From contig CM049307.1 in NCBI GenBank assembly GCA_026874595.1, forward strand, positions 21,741,079 through 21,805,078: a stretch of 64,000 bases of DNA, given 5' to 3'. Shown piece after piece: positions 13,585 to 26,507 of this stretch (positions are counted from its first letter, which is position 1; every line of letters starts with the position of its first letter). A model generated the notes under the pieces. The model saw only the letters and a list, made by a program, of their open reading frames with translations. It did not search any database and was not told where the DNA came from. This DNA comes from Sipunculus nudus. Taxonomy: Eukaryota > Annelida > Sipuncula > Golfingiida > Sipunculidae. The position numbers and the translations under genes are program-made.

Positions 13585-14080
13585 ACTACAGTCCGATTCA
13601 CCACCTGCTGTCCACCTTTTTTGTAGATAATTCTCTTAAAAGTTTATATTTTTCAATTATTTCCTAGAAAACTACATATCACAATTAATCCCTCATTCAT
13701 GTTTCACAACATTTAGATCTGTCAGATATGATGTGTCCCACCATTAGTAGCCATCTTTTGTTTCAGCTGATTATATTTTTAGAGTGTTTACTTGAGATCA
13801 TCCAATCAGCAACTGTCATTTGAGGCTTTTTTTTGCATGTGACCAATGACCTTGACCGCCATAAGTGGGTCTGATATGTTGTAAAATGTAGACTGATTTC
13901 ACATATTTCAAATAATTTTGTTTCTTAAATAAGGTGTAAGGTAGGTATTTATTTACCTTGTTGAAAATTAGGTCCTTTTATCCTCTACTCTCCAATATAA
14001 TTGTTTCCCTTGAAATGTAACTAATAACAATTTTCATAGCAAAATACAGGTGGACATGAGGGGATGAAAGGGACTATAGT
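13585..14080 (+). mobile_element. MITE family M1, copy 1
   Basis: A 496-bp element starting ACTACAGTCC and ending GGACTATAGT. The terminal ~35 bp include CACCACCTG on the left and its mirror CAGGTGGAC on the right. The interior aligns block by block with 53942-54485: TTTATGTTTCACAACAT, AGATGTGTCCC, CCAATCAGCA, TTTTTGCATGTGACCAA, CCATAAGTGGGTCTGATATG and CCCTTGAAATGTAACTAATA. No ORF or clear target duplication; non-autonomous DNA transposon by inference. Confidence 0.82.
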
Positions 14081-14108
14081 ATGCCACACTTCTGCTACGC
14101 CACACATA

Positions 14109-14122
14109 CCCCCCCCCCCCCC
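14109..14122. repeat. Poly-C tract
   Basis: Fourteen C in a row, between the MITE at 13585-14080 and the TIR element at 14605-15167. Confidence 0.9.
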
Positions 14123-14604
14123 GCACCATGGAAGATAAATAACTCAAACTTACGAACGATATGTTTGATTTGAATCTTGCTTTCTACCACTAAACCCTAG
14201 GAGCCGGTCAAAATAACGGTGTTTATAATATCATATCTGAGTGAGTAGTTGGGAATTATAAAGCAGAACAAATTTGAAATGTATAAGAGGTTAATGTACA
14301 CGATACACAACTGTTTAATCATAGATGAATGTATATATCTAAATGTATGTGAATATATTCATATATGTGTGTTTGTGTATGTGCGTAAACTCATAATCAT
14401 TTTATGTGTTTTTCAATTAAAACTTAAATTGTAATAAATTTGTTAAGACATTAAATAAATTGCAAACATTCTCACGAAAACTGGGATAGGCCATTGCTTG
14501 ATAGGGCTGATAGCACCAGTATTTGACACAGTAAGGAGTGGGGAATATAATAAGCACTAACCGGCTCCTCCCCAGCCTTGTCTCCGACAGAACTGGGTTA
14601 CCTA

Positions 14605-15167
14605 AAGCCCCGTTCACAACCCACCGTGCGTGTTTTTAGTCCGTACGTTTTTTTTCGGAGGCCACGGCCGCCACGTTTTTCTGAAAACGTAGGGAGGGAG
14701 TGACAAGAGTAGGGAGGGAGTGCGTCAACGCACGGTTGCGCAAGGTTTAAGTACGTGGCCCGTGAGCGTTTGCGTGCATCGTACGATGCGCACGTGGTAA
14801 GTGAGTTCTACGTGCTTACAACGTGCTTGTAACGTACGATCTCCGTGCGATTGCCAAGTTGTCGTACGGAGGCAGTACTTACATGTGCTGCCAACGTACC
14901 GTGCCCTTACTCACTCGCATGTTGTAAGTGCGTGCAAGTGCAATGAAAGTGAGTTTATCCGCCCGATGTCTGGGGTGAATCCGTAGCCTGAACGCAGCCA
15001 GAACGCAGCGAAAGTTCCTTCTGCACTTAAAATGCTACGGCGTGTCTGCGTGCTCCCAAATCCCTACTGAGGCGGTACTCACCACGTACGGGATCCCAAA
15101 GTTTTGCCCACCTTTTTGCAAGTAGACAGCACGCACTTGCAGGTACGGCGGGTTGGGACCACGGCTT
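14605..15167. mobile_element. CpG- and ACGT-rich TIR element
   Basis: The left end AAGCCCCGTTCACAACCC and the inverted right end AAGCCGTGGTCCCAACCC are mirrored and flanked by TA on both sides, compatible with a TA target duplication. The 563-bp body is strikingly rich in CGTACG, ACGTGC and GTGCGT words, and in CpG, compared with the AT-rich flanks. An open frame at 14801-14986 is a product of that word bias. Non-autonomous DNA transposon by inference. Confidence 0.75.
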
Positions 15168-18100
15168 TATTTTTGGTGTCTGCTTACCAAAAATATGCCG
15201 TTACCCCCTATCAAACGCCCTAAATATAACTTCTCAAATATTTCGTAGCGTCCGACTTCCACTCGTTCGAACTTTCTTACTCTGAGCGACTGTCTGGGGG
15301 TCCCTTAGTGCTTATTACATCGCCCCCTCCCAATGTGCCCAGTGGCTGTGAGCGGTTTCATACCTATTTCAAAGCCTCACTATCTAAAAGACAGGTTGTC
15401 ACTTCTAGCCTCGTGCATGTAAAACCTGAAATCTAGAAAGCATAATCGTGACATATTCAAAGGGTTCCCCTCATCTTTATTCAACAGACACTGCTCCCGA
15501 CAAGGCATTGACCTATTCTTTAAAGAAATAAAACGTACAAAATGTCTGCCTGCGGAAATATATTGTTGATTTATATGGTTGTTCTAAAGCTATATGTGAC
15601 AGCTCCATCCAGTCAATCCCAAGCGGATGATCCGGAATGACATCCGGTACCACTGCTGGCAGGGATATTCATGTCAAGATACGTGACCGGGATATAAGAA
15701 CATTGAAGCAAAGCATATGTAGCTCTGAATAAAACATAACATCACGAAAAGTCTGATGACTTGGAAAGCCCACGCCGGTTTTTTTTATGAAAAGAGAAAC
15801 GTCACTTCCGATTATTTTTATCGGGACACGTGTTGTTCTTCTGTGTCACCATCGGATCCGACGGAAGGGGAATTCTGTGGCTTCATAAAATGGATAACAT
15901 GCTGAAACAGCTCCATGCCAGACCATATAGTTGTCAGAGATTGCAGTTTCTCAGAAGAGCAGAGAAAGAACCCGTATAGGCCCGCCGACTGATCATGGAA
16001 CTAAACGAGTTAAAGCGTTTTTGTAGAAGAGTCTTGGTCAATATTACCTAATACTGAATTAGATATATTACATGAAACGTTAAACATGAAGTACTACAAC
16101 TATGTTGATGTGTCGAAAAGAATTTCCAGTGCTTTTAATATGGAGTATAATAACTGAGTTTACAAGAAGTATTTGCCAAAAATTACGGGTAAATGTTGGA
16201 GCATATATATTGACAGAAAAAAATAATTTTTGTTAAACCAAATGATTAATTTATGTAAATCCTGTTATATATTTGTGTCAGTTTCCGTGCTGTGAGATGC
16301 CGTAAATTATATTTGTATTTGCATGCTTTATTCCTATGTTTGGCAGTGTGCCAACAACAATCGTCCTTGGCTATTCTAGCTTAATTGGGCAGACGAGACA
16401 CTCCGCTTTTTACGTAAATCTCGACTGTTTATACATGTATAAAGGGAAACATTCCATACTATACTTCAATGTCGACTTCATAGACGTGCTCTTTGTGCAT
16501 GAAAGACTGGGAGACTAATTCTTGTTGACAAGCGTCAAGGAAATTAAAGGAGCTTGATAATGATATTATTATTATTGTGATATTTATAAATATTAATGTT
16601 ATTTATGTATCATAATTACGGTAATTACATATTTATTAACATCAAAAAGTATCTATAGTTATGTTTTTCTTTTTGTTTTCTTATTGTTTCTCATAGCATT
16701 ATATTATTCCCTATTTTCCCTTTAATGTCAGAATAAATGCTAATTACTCCTTTAATATTACCTTTATGTTAAAGATTTATGTTCCAAGGTATTTTAAAAA
16801 AGATAATGCATGGTATAGTTTTATAGTTATCCATATTAAACTTTTAACTGGGAGCAAGGGGCGGATGTAATTTGTAAACTGGACAAATTTGAGCAATACA
16901 ACCCCTGGGACAGGTTGTTAAAATATATGGCTCACATATTCCTGTAACATTTTATGATTGTTGCTAGGATGTTTGGTACTAGATGTAACATTATGTATGC
17001 ACACACCTGAAATCTTAAATGTTTTGATTGGTAACATTCTGATTTGCATAAAGAAGCGATGCTAAAAATAAAATATGCAAGTCACATACATATAATTTCC
17101 TTAAGTTGACCATAATAGGAAAGCTAAAATTTAAACATTTTCTGCATAATTTAGGAATAAATAGAAAAAAGAAAGTCACTGCGAAGAGGTGGCGACCCCT
17201 GCAAGTAATAACCACATGCCTTGCGATGAGTATGTCTGTAAAATTTGGTCAAATAAGCAACATATTACCATAACTTTTCCGACAACAAGCTAGTATTCAA
17301 ACATTCAAAGGCTTTTTTGTATCTAGATTCATTTTACAAAGCCCTTGGTATCCTCACCGCAAACATTCATTCCGAAAATTATTCATTCCGAAAATGTTAT
17401 TCTTTGAAGGTGCGTTTACCAGGAAAAACCACCTAGACTCCGTTTTTTTTATTATAATACTCCCCTTTTGAGTCCGTTCTCTATTCAAGGAAGATATACT
17501 CGTACTTTGAATCCCGGGTAGATGAGATTTGCTTCACGGAATGACAATATCCATACGCTGAAGGATTATCTAATGGTGTTCGCGGTTTGATCATATATTG
17601 GATTCAACATGATGGTTATTCACTGGTTTCGATTTCGTACATAATATGAGCTCTAACACTGAACTCTGACATGAATCATTACAGAACATCTAAAAGTTAT
17701 TTGGAAACCGCCAGTTGTTTTCAAACATTATCTTTGATGAATTATAGTACAAGGAAGTTTTTTTTTATACATTTTACAAATGCGGTCACATGTTATTCTG
17801 ATCTAATTGTCTGATGACATATGATGTGACAGATGGTGTCGCATTGAACGTGATTTATCTGTATCGTATGTACAAGGAGCCGAGTCAGAAATGGATATAT
17901 CATGGCTTATATGCAAATAGCTGTTCCTTTGGTTTATAACTTTTAACGTGATATTGTAGAGATACTATATAGGAGATTGTGTAGGAATTTTAAGAGTATT
18001 GGATTGATGCGGTCAGCTGTAATAGTGATCTAGAGGCCAGAGAGCAAAGATTTTAATTAACGTGATTGAAGTTAAAATTACCCTACCTACACACGAAAGG

Positions 18101-19156
18101 ATGCAAAGGAAATGTAAGGGTATACATATGACGTTGTTAAAATGCGGTCAGCTGTGATCCACATATCAGATAATAGCACCCTTGAATGAATAATTGGACA
18201 AGAGGGGGCTCTTCCTCGTAATTTGTCGGCATTACATGTACAACGAACCCGGAAAAATGCCGACTTTGAAATGAATACCTCATCGGTTATATTCGGATGG
18301 CTGTCGTCATTAGTCGGCATCATATTACGAGGAGCTTAAAGCCGAATCAGAAGCAGTGGCTTAACGGGTATTTGCGGTTGGCTCTCCCTTTGGGTATTTT
18401 CTTTCAAAGTAATATAGGATACAACTGGTGATGTATTACCTCAGACATCCACGTTCTAATGAGAAGAGGGGAAGACTACTTGTTACTTTATCATATAAAA
18501 GTATTGATTGAAATCAACACTCCTGTGGTTTCTTCAATTCGATAAATAACTAATATGTGTCCTACATTTCTCGTGTTGTGACTTCTTCGGTGTGTTGTTT
18601 TATATGTCCCCTTTATTAAATCCCTGTGTATCTTACCTTTTAATTTTTCTAAACGTTTTTCACCTGTCCTACTTTTGACCATGTGAATTTTAATACTATT
18701 AAAATGACATTTCATCAATCCCCGATTGTGCATCTCTTTTTTTTTTTTTGCTTTTTTAGCGTCACGGACGAAATTTAAGTAAATATTCATTTACTATATA
18801 AACAGTCTGTTTATCGCTCTACTAACCTGTTTTTAATCATTTTATGTAAAAAAAAAACAAACAAATTTATTGTGATTCTGGATCTTGTGCAAGAGTTAAG
18901 GGAGATTATATTCAATGATAATCGATTGTTCCCTAACAGCGATCTGCCTGTACATCATTCTATAAAACAGCACCTTTGTCAAATTTATCAACCAATGATA
19001 AACGGTTATGCTTTTACGACAGTACCTGCAGAAATATTCTATAAAGTTCTATTTTAATGTTTAAACATTATATAGATATTCAAGAGAAAAAAAATATTAA
19101 ACATATTAGACCAGCCTTCAAACATTCTTTAAACATTTCTCGATTAATACAGCAAT

Positions 19157-19160
<4 letters not shown>
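15168..19160. other. Stretch without a supported gene
   Basis: No recognisable gene or repeat partner. The 99-codon minus frame at 18491-18790 is Lys-rich because it crosses poly-T and AT-rich DNA. A 15-base phrase (ATGCGGTCAGCTGT) occurs at about 18009 and 18143, too short to interpret. Confidence 0.45.

Positions 19161-19211
<51 letters not shown>
19161..19211. repeat. (AT)n microsatellite
   Basis: About 25 AT dinucleotides. It produces an artificial Ile-Tyr open frame on the plus strand. Confidence 0.97.
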
Positions 19212-19215
<4 letters not shown>

Positions 19216-21742
19216 AATTGGTTGTATGTATCTAGATTTTACGAATAATAATTACTGTAATGAGATTTTAACATGCCGACCACTAGCGGGAGCAGAGACA
19301 ATTTTTTTAATTGTATATATATTATGAAAATGAAATCACGCCCTTTTAGAAAGCGGAAGTGAGAGGTTTATGTGACAGATTATACTTCTGTCCTGCTAAA
19401 ATACAAATAGCATAAGTTCTAATTCCAAAATAGTCTATTAAGGTCTTCTTCTTTCCGCAACTGTCTAATCTTCCCACGCACTAATATAACTATTTTTTAT
19501 AAACCCAGTTAGTAAACCCCAACAGCTTGCTGACCTGATTTTGCTTTTTTCCATTCAATCCATTTTCCATTGGCCTTCCAATGCCTCTCTCAGTTGTTTA
19601 ATAAAAAGGAATTTCATCCAATCTAAAGGTGATGCAGGGGGTATAAGAAGCGCTTTAAAGGAGGGATGGTTAAATGATCCTCCTAACAGCAGAGGTTTTA
19701 CTTGATCTTGACCTTAAAGAGAAACTTGTATTCATTAGAACATTGTCAAAGTAATCAGGAGTTAGTGGATTATTGATGTGGCCATTTAAAAAACAGTCTT
19801 CCTGATGAAAACACAGTTCAAATCACGTTAAATGCATTCAGTTGGTTGAAGGCCTCTCTCACTGCTACCTTTCCATTCCCCATTTAACAGTACTTATTGG
19901 CATAGTTTTTCAGCAACTTATCTTAGTCGGTTCACCGAACAGCATGTTTTGGGTACGGAGTTAAAAGAAAGCTTTAAATGTTATTTTTCACATCACAATT
20001 GTGAATTCCCACCTTGGACTAAGTTCTGGTAGCGAGAGGTCAAAGTTTACGTCTAGTTAAATTAAAAGCATTGCTTTCTCTTTTAAAATGATTCTGCGAA
20101 GAGAAAAGCTCATTTAAAATTGCCTCTTCGGTAAATATTTCTATGCGGTTAAATGATAGCCACATTTAAGATTATTTGATATTTAATAGAACAGTTAAGT
20201 CAATCCTTCATCGACCTTCGGAATGAGTTATTAAGAATAGCTCAAGTCCCTTGCTCTCATCCCTAATTTAAATGTTTTTTATGACTTCATGGGCCATCAG
20301 TATAGATGAATGTCTGTTTTTCATCTATTATTTTACAAAGAGATATGCAAGGCTTATAGGAATTGATGAGCATATTTCTGTATTGTAATTTGGGTCCGCA
20401 TATTAACATTCTACCAGAAATCGATGTCATTCTCCCCCCATTAATTAAAATGAATTTTCAAAGTAACCAGGCTTAGTCTGAAAATCGCTATACCGGATCA
20501 TCGGTGGTTTTTCTTTTCCAATGACACCATGCCATCGCTGTAGATTCCATGCGTGGCTTTATTCAATGGATAACGTTAAGGGTATAAAGACGAGTTTGAA
20601 ATCTGTACAGCATAACGGTTTCTAAGACCATATCCTGGTTCATCTGATCCATTTTTCTCCATGTGAATGTTTATAAAATTTAGTTAAATGCAAATAAAAA
20701 AGTTAACAATCACATATGATTAAAAGTTATTACACTATAAGCTACAAGAGGAAATTTAATTCAAAGTTTATCAAACATTCAAATTTATTCCATCTACAAG
20801 GTAAACTATTATAAATTATTGTAAATATCATTGCTTTGCTTTGCGCTCAATTTATAATTTTACACTTTCTGTACTCAAAAGTTAAAATATATGTAATTAT
20901 TATAATTACTTTAAGGGGGGGGTGTTAAAGCTTAAAACAAGTTTAAACGCTCAGTCCGACAATAGGAACAATATCAGCTTAATGTGCGAGCCAGGCACAT
21001 GGGAAATGTCTCTGACATTCGGCAAGAGGGAATAGATGACGGCGTTGTCAAAAATAATACAAAAACAGGGAACATTCAGTTTATTCACCGGTCGGTAAAG
21101 ACTTCTTGATATCTTTAGGCTGTGTGAACTGAGATATTGCCACCAGAAGCTAAACCATTAGGAAATAGCAGGAAATAAACCCTGAAAGATTTAAAATACA
21201 GGTTTTTAATACGCTATAATAAGGACCCAGTCATTCTATAACATAAGAATTCGTAAACGAACGGCGGTACTTTATCTCTTTTGTCTGCTTTAGTCTATAT
21301 ATGTATAAATGGTCCGGCACCTTTGAACTTATGAGATACATTTACCATGAGAAACATACTATTCCGATGACCAACTTTTTCAGTGACCACCTTCTTCTCT
21401 TTATGCTGGCAATATACATTTAAAAATCAGTCATGCAAATTCATTAATTTCTCTCAATATAATAAAAATCATATATCAAGAGCGGATCGACAGTTGTTCT
21501 GATTGAAAAAAAAATGAGATTTGCGAGGTTCGCACAGGTCGCCGTTCAGTGAGAAATTTCTCGTATTCATCTTTGAAAAAAAATATAAAATCATGTTGTC
21601 TTTATTGCCGTGTGCTGTTTGCTTCTAAATCTTAGCAAAGCTTTGACACGTTTAAATTATTTTGCAAGTGATGTTTCAACTGGTGTCACGCCAAAGCACA
21701 CTCCATACAAATTTCAGGGGCGTTAAATGTTGACTATATTCT
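19212..21742. other. Stretch without a supported gene
   Basis: AT-rich sequence with no open frame of interest and no internal repeat that I could match elsewhere in the window. Confidence 0.5.
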
Positions 21743-22694
21743 CCTTCTCACACTGCCCTGAAATGACGCGCGCCTAGCGGCGCTAACTTCAACGCCTGTT
21801 ATCTCACAGTTAGCGCTGTTTTTTTACGCCATGCAAAGTAGTGATGGCGTTGGTTGGAGATGGCTGGCGCTAATTTACGTGAGTCAACGTGAGTCAAAGC
21901 CAAAATTGGCGCCAGTCATCGCATAATATGGCATTGATCCACGTTGACTCGCGTTGTTTTTTAACGCCTGTCAACGCATATCATAAGATGCAGGCAATGA
22001 CTCGCGTTTATAGGCGTTTGCAGGTAATAATATTAGCGCTCGCGCATGCGCGATCGTCTTCGCGGGTTCAGGTCGGCGTCTGGTGCTTATACTAGTGTCT
22101 TTTTGGCCGTTTCCTATTGCTTGCGATGTCATCTGTTTTGCCTGTTGTGTGGGAGGAGTCCTTGGACACGTTGGACGATGACACGTTAGAGGATTTAGCT
22201 ATTTTGGTTGTGCTGAGGTGCTTCAGGAAGCGCAAGGCGCGAGTCCAACGTGGTCCCAGAACCTGCTGGGTCAAGCCTTGGCTCACCCGTCGACATCAGC
22301 TTGGAGCATACGATGGCTTGATGTTAGAGCTGGCCGATGCATCAACGAAGGATTACGTTGTCTTCCAACGGATGGACCCAGAGTTGTTTGGAGATCTGCT
22401 GGCGAAGGTGGGCCCCCTTATTGCCCACCAACATATACACAGATGCGCCAAGCAATCTCGCCGGGAGCCAGGTTTTTAGGCGTTGACCTGCGATGATAGG
22501 CGATAACACAAAATGATTGGCGTTGACATGCGCCTATAGACGCTTAAAGTGAAAATTTTTGAACATTTCCAAAACTTGGCGTAGACTGGGAGAGTAGTGA
22601 GGTTACTGGTGATGACCCGGGTTAACCCTTTGGGATAACCAGCGTTGAAGTTAGCGACACTAGGCGCGCGTCATTTCACACCAGTGTGAGAAGG
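21743..22694 (+). mobile_element. Non-autonomous PIF/Harbinger-like transposon
   Basis: Terminal inverted repeats of about 50 bp delimit a 952-bp element. Each end reads CCTTCTCACACTG, then TGAAATGACGCGCGCCTAG, CGCTAACTTCAACGC and TTAT. The subterminal zones carry many CAACGC/GCGTTGAC words. The interior holds the start of a Harbinger-type transposase (22126-22479) and then passes straight into the right subterminal region, so the catalytic part has been removed by internal deletion. The target duplication is not clear. It would need a full transposase and its Myb-like partner from elsewhere. Confidence 0.85.
22126..22479 (+). pseudogene. PIF/Harbinger transposase, N-terminal fragment
   Basis: Reading from the ATG at 22126 gives 117 codons. 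An in-frame TTG 9 bases upstream is not a likely eukaryotic start. After an acidic N-terminus (DTLDDDTLEDLA) comes the segment that precedes the nuclease domain in HARBI1-like proteins: CWVKPWLTRRHQLGAYDGL (about residues 50-68), FQRMDPELFGDLL (about 83-95) and VGPLIAHQ. Full-length relatives run to roughly 350-400 residues with a DDE nuclease domain. Here the frame stops just after REPGF, so no catalytic residue is present. No stop or frameshift breaks the remaining 117 codons, which suggests either a recent deletion or retention of a short product. Family call is from motif recognition, not a search. Confidence 0.82.
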
Positions 22695-23586
22695 GCATTA
22701 AATAGAAATTAAAGTTAAAGTAAGCAGGCTTTGATTCTTTTATTGTAGATTTATTGCACATGATTACCCGTCTCTTAATTAAAATAACACTGATTTAAAG
22801 TACGATCATTGCTGTAAATTAAATTTAAGGAGCACTTAGATAAGTTGAATGCATCGTTAGTTTTTTTTACTTTTGCAAAACTTCTTAATGCAATTCGCTC
22901 TGGTGTCGGTGTGAACCTTGAAAATCGTTTTAATATTCCCAATTACTGGTGATGTGCCAACACGGACATCAGAAACCACAATAGGGTTATTTGGCAGGAA
23001 TTCAAGCCGTGGAGTAAGGACCACTCGTGTCCTTATTGTCAATGAAACATTGTAGAACTAATTCTTCAGGAGATGCACCCATCACCTCTTTTATCAATCT
23101 TATCAATTTTATCATTCCCTTCTGGCACAGATCAGAAATTACACGGGATGCGCTGTTTTTATTACTAGTCCATCAGCTGGATGGTTGTTTTGCTTTCTCT
23201 ATTAATTCATCCATTAATGGTGCATGTGTTTGTAGCCGCCGGCTCTTGCACCATCATTGGCGTAACTCAATTTTAAAGCTTGGAGGCCTCTTAGTAATTT
23301 TTTCTGTGATATAAAATGTTCATAACTATTCCAATAATCAAAGAGATTATTTCAATTTTGATCAATCTGGTAAGTCATTTAAAGTAACCCTCCAAACAAA
23401 TTATGTAGTTAGATCGTAAAACCTACCGATGGAGTGTTCTTTTTCTTGTGGTACGAAGATTCAGGTGAGATTATAGAATATTAAAAGTCTGACAAACCAG
23501 ATAAATAGACCGTCAAGAAATTAACTGCTTATACGAAAGGCTTTTAGTGTCTACATGCCTATTTACAATGCAGCAGGAATGGAAAT

Positions 23587-23614
23587 TCATTATGCTTCAT
23601 ATAAAGCATAATGA
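23587..23614. repeat. Perfect 11-bp inverted repeat (hairpin)
   Basis: TCATTATGCTT and AAGCATAATGA are exact inverted copies separated by six bases. It is not flanked by a gene or U-tract that would make it a terminator; role unknown. Confidence 0.7.
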
Positions 23615-25284
23615 TTTAGCCAGAAAATATAATTGCTGATTAAATTTACACATTTAGAGATGTTACACAGTTAGATATGACTATGTAAATTAGGCAGAAG
23701 AAACATATTTAACTGTAGCATTTTAGTAAAGATTTTCATTTCAATAGCATGGCTGTTTTAGTTAAAATCAAGAAATGTTTGTTATATATATTTATAGCGA
23801 TGATCTCATGGCGAGTTATCTTATCCTGGATACCAGAAACACGAGATTGGCTTTGTTTAATTCTGTGGGGGAATTGGGTTCTTGATTCTAAACGGGAAAA
23901 TAAATTTAGTTATTCCATCAGAGGCATATTCAAGATTTAGGGATAAATGTACCACAAGTCAGATTTTTCAGGGAAGTTTGTTTTTATTTTTGTTCAAGCA
24001 GGAGGTTTATTTAAATAAAACCTACCGATGAAAGGGGTTATGGAAAGCAAGCTTTACCTGTGCTGCAGTGGTGAAAAATGCGCAAAAACTATCTGATAAA
24101 AAAACTGATCCAAGCTAATCAAATTTGACTTATAGCTGTATGTTAATGTCCTTGTTTTGCTGTTAATGATGAAACCTGCACCGCAGTGTAGCTGGAGCTT
24201 CAGAAAAGCTAGGGTTCCCTCTGGAAGAATCTGGCGGCCAACGGCCAGGACCTAGAGCAAATTACTAATGTGTTCACGTACTTTCAGTGAACATTCGAAA
24301 TGTGTGGGCTGCAACAGTATACTGTGTGTGCGGATAACTATTTGGGTACATCGCTGAATGTGGGTAGACTGGACAATCACTGTAAGGTATAAATAATAAT
24401 ATATACAATTCTGATTCCAGGTGCATAACAAGAACTGTCCAAAAAGAGTTGTGTTCTGTGTAAGCTGTATAAGATTATATGTTTGAACCAGCTCATTTTT
24501 GTCTTTTTCCTTGTAAATTAAAGTACCCGGTGCAGTACTGAAAGAATAAACTTTAATCCTGAACATGCCGTTGTTTTTAGTATCTGAATGGCAGTAGAAC
24601 ACTGCACCTTCGTATGTTGTTTGGAGCTGACTGTTCATAAAGTTTATTCATCAGATGCATGTGTTGCTATCTTGTGAAGTGGCGCTCATAGTACTCTGTT
24701 CCGAATTTTACCTGAGCTGCGTTCGATGTGCGTATTTCTAGTTGACTGGCCGAGGTCTACTACAGCAGCTATCCTTGTAAGCCGAGAGGCTTATGTTACC
24801 AAGAAAGTCTACATTCTTTGAGCCATTAGATCTTTGTTGCGTGTCAAGGTTTATCAAAGAAACTGGACATACAAGATGCAATCCATCAATTTTTACGTCA
24901 AACTGGATGTCTATGGATGGCCACTCAAAGGTCTTGTCCCTCTAAATACAGTCAGTGAGGGCCAGGGGGGAACTCTAAATCAATTCTGTTTCTCTAAATA
25001 TGGCATGTATAGTTTAATGGGACACTGATCTATACGAAATTTAGCTCAATGGTGGATAATTGTCCTCATGCATAACTTTGAAACGAGTTAAACCAGGCAC
25101 TTTACTGGACATATTTAGCACCATGGATCGTTATGATGCCGCTGTCTCTGGTAATAACATCAACATGGCGCACCTGAGTCCAATCCAGATTCTGTTTCCT
25201 CAATAATTTTCAAGAAAACATATCGATCTTAAATAAAGATAATCGTATCTCTAGAGATTTAAGATCCAGTCTTACAGACGCCCT

Positions 25285-25303
25285 CCCCCCCCCCCCCCCC
25301 CCC
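25285..25303. repeat. Poly-C tract (19 C)
   Basis: Nineteen C followed by seven A. It creates an artificial Gly-rich frame on the minus strand. Confidence 0.93.
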
Positions 25304-25977
25304 AAAAAAAAGCCTTCAACGACCAAGGTCGCGTAACTACTGCCTCCTGGTAGTTGTATACATCTACATTCACAAAAGGACACAAAGAACCTTGGTGAAG
25401 ATGTGTGTATTCAGATTGTGATTGCCAGTTCCAGGAAACGCATCCGGTTGGAAAATCCATCAGCCCTCTCTCAAGGCCGCGCTTTAGAAACTACCGTGCG
25501 TCGAATAAAAATATCCGTAAAAATATGTACATTGATTTTTTTTTTCACACGGAGAAATATTCCGAAAATCAAATTGAGACTACATTCTTTTCGAAAAAAA
25601 ATACAATGTACCTTGTATTAAAAAGAAATTATTTTTTATTAATAACAACACTGCTGCCAAGTTGTAGTAAATTCCTGTGGCATACGCTACTGTTATTTTT
25701 CCACACCTCAAACACATATAAACATTTCACTGAAAGAGGAAGTTTGATAACACCAAAAATAAAATGTGATGGTTCACATAAATGTGCAATGTAACTACCA
25801 AAACAAATCAAACGAACATAAGCCTAAAGCAACAATACTTTTCGTTTATAGGAACCCTGAAGGGTAACCATAATTGGGCAGGATGCAGGGGCAACCAAGG
25901 TCAATAGAAGTAGTTAAGTGAAGGTCACACCATGCAGTGGTAGCGGGAGAACTCGGAGGATGCAGTGGTATATCTCT

Positions 25978-26067
25978 TGCTGATCGCAGGGTCTCATAAA
26001 CATGCATAGAGGTCAATAACCCTGCTGATCACAGGGTCCTGTAAATATGCATAGAAGTTATTCACCC
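25978..26067. repeat. Tandem duplication, 45-bp unit, two copies
   Basis: The unit beginning TGCTGATCGCAGGGTC at 25978 recurs at 26023 as TGCTGATCACAGGGTC, both continuing through CATGCATAGA to a CACCC/AACCC end. About 80% identical by eye. Confidence 0.75.
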
Positions 26068-26492
26068 TACTCTCTCCTGTTTGGTGTTTCTCGGATTGAC
26101 AATGGAGACTTGACCTCATGTTCGAAGGAAAATACAGCAACATGTATACATGTATTTGGTAAACTCTTCCGCTGAAGAAAAAATTCATATTCCTGGTCTG
26201 GCATCTTTTATATATTTTAATGTAAAAATTCTTTTTTTTACAGAAAGAAACAGCCTGGTTGTTGGTTAAAACAAAACAAAAATTCTTGTCTATCAAAATG
26301 AACTAAAATCAAAACCATCAGCACATCGACGGACGAAAGAGTCTTTGTTCGTTTGTCCTTAAGGTCACTTACATTACATTAACAAAAGGAGAATGCTGAA
26401 TGGCCCTAATTGTTGTTTTGTTACAAGACGATGTAGCCAGGGCATGTTGACGTCAAGGTGTGCAGATCAGAATTGTGTGAAAAAGACACACA

Positions 26493-26507
26493 CCCCCCCC
26501 CCCCCCC
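26493..26507. repeat. Poly-C tract (15 C)
   Basis: Fifteen C after an ACACAC run. Confidence 0.9.

Noticed and set aside
13114-23042. Possible shared exon-like peptide (IFKVH-H/D-R) on the minus strand at 13229-13320 and 22905-23000
   Set aside because: The similarity is about ten residues, the flanking residues differ, and neither has convincing splice sites.
24252-24638. 128-codon minus-strand frame as a host gene
   Set aside because: It is the longest open frame here, but I recognise no domain and see no splice or promoter context. It is mentioned in the stretch entry only.
25994-26296. 100-codon minus-strand frame
   Set aside because: AT-rich composition, overlaps the 45-bp duplication, and has no recognisable domain.
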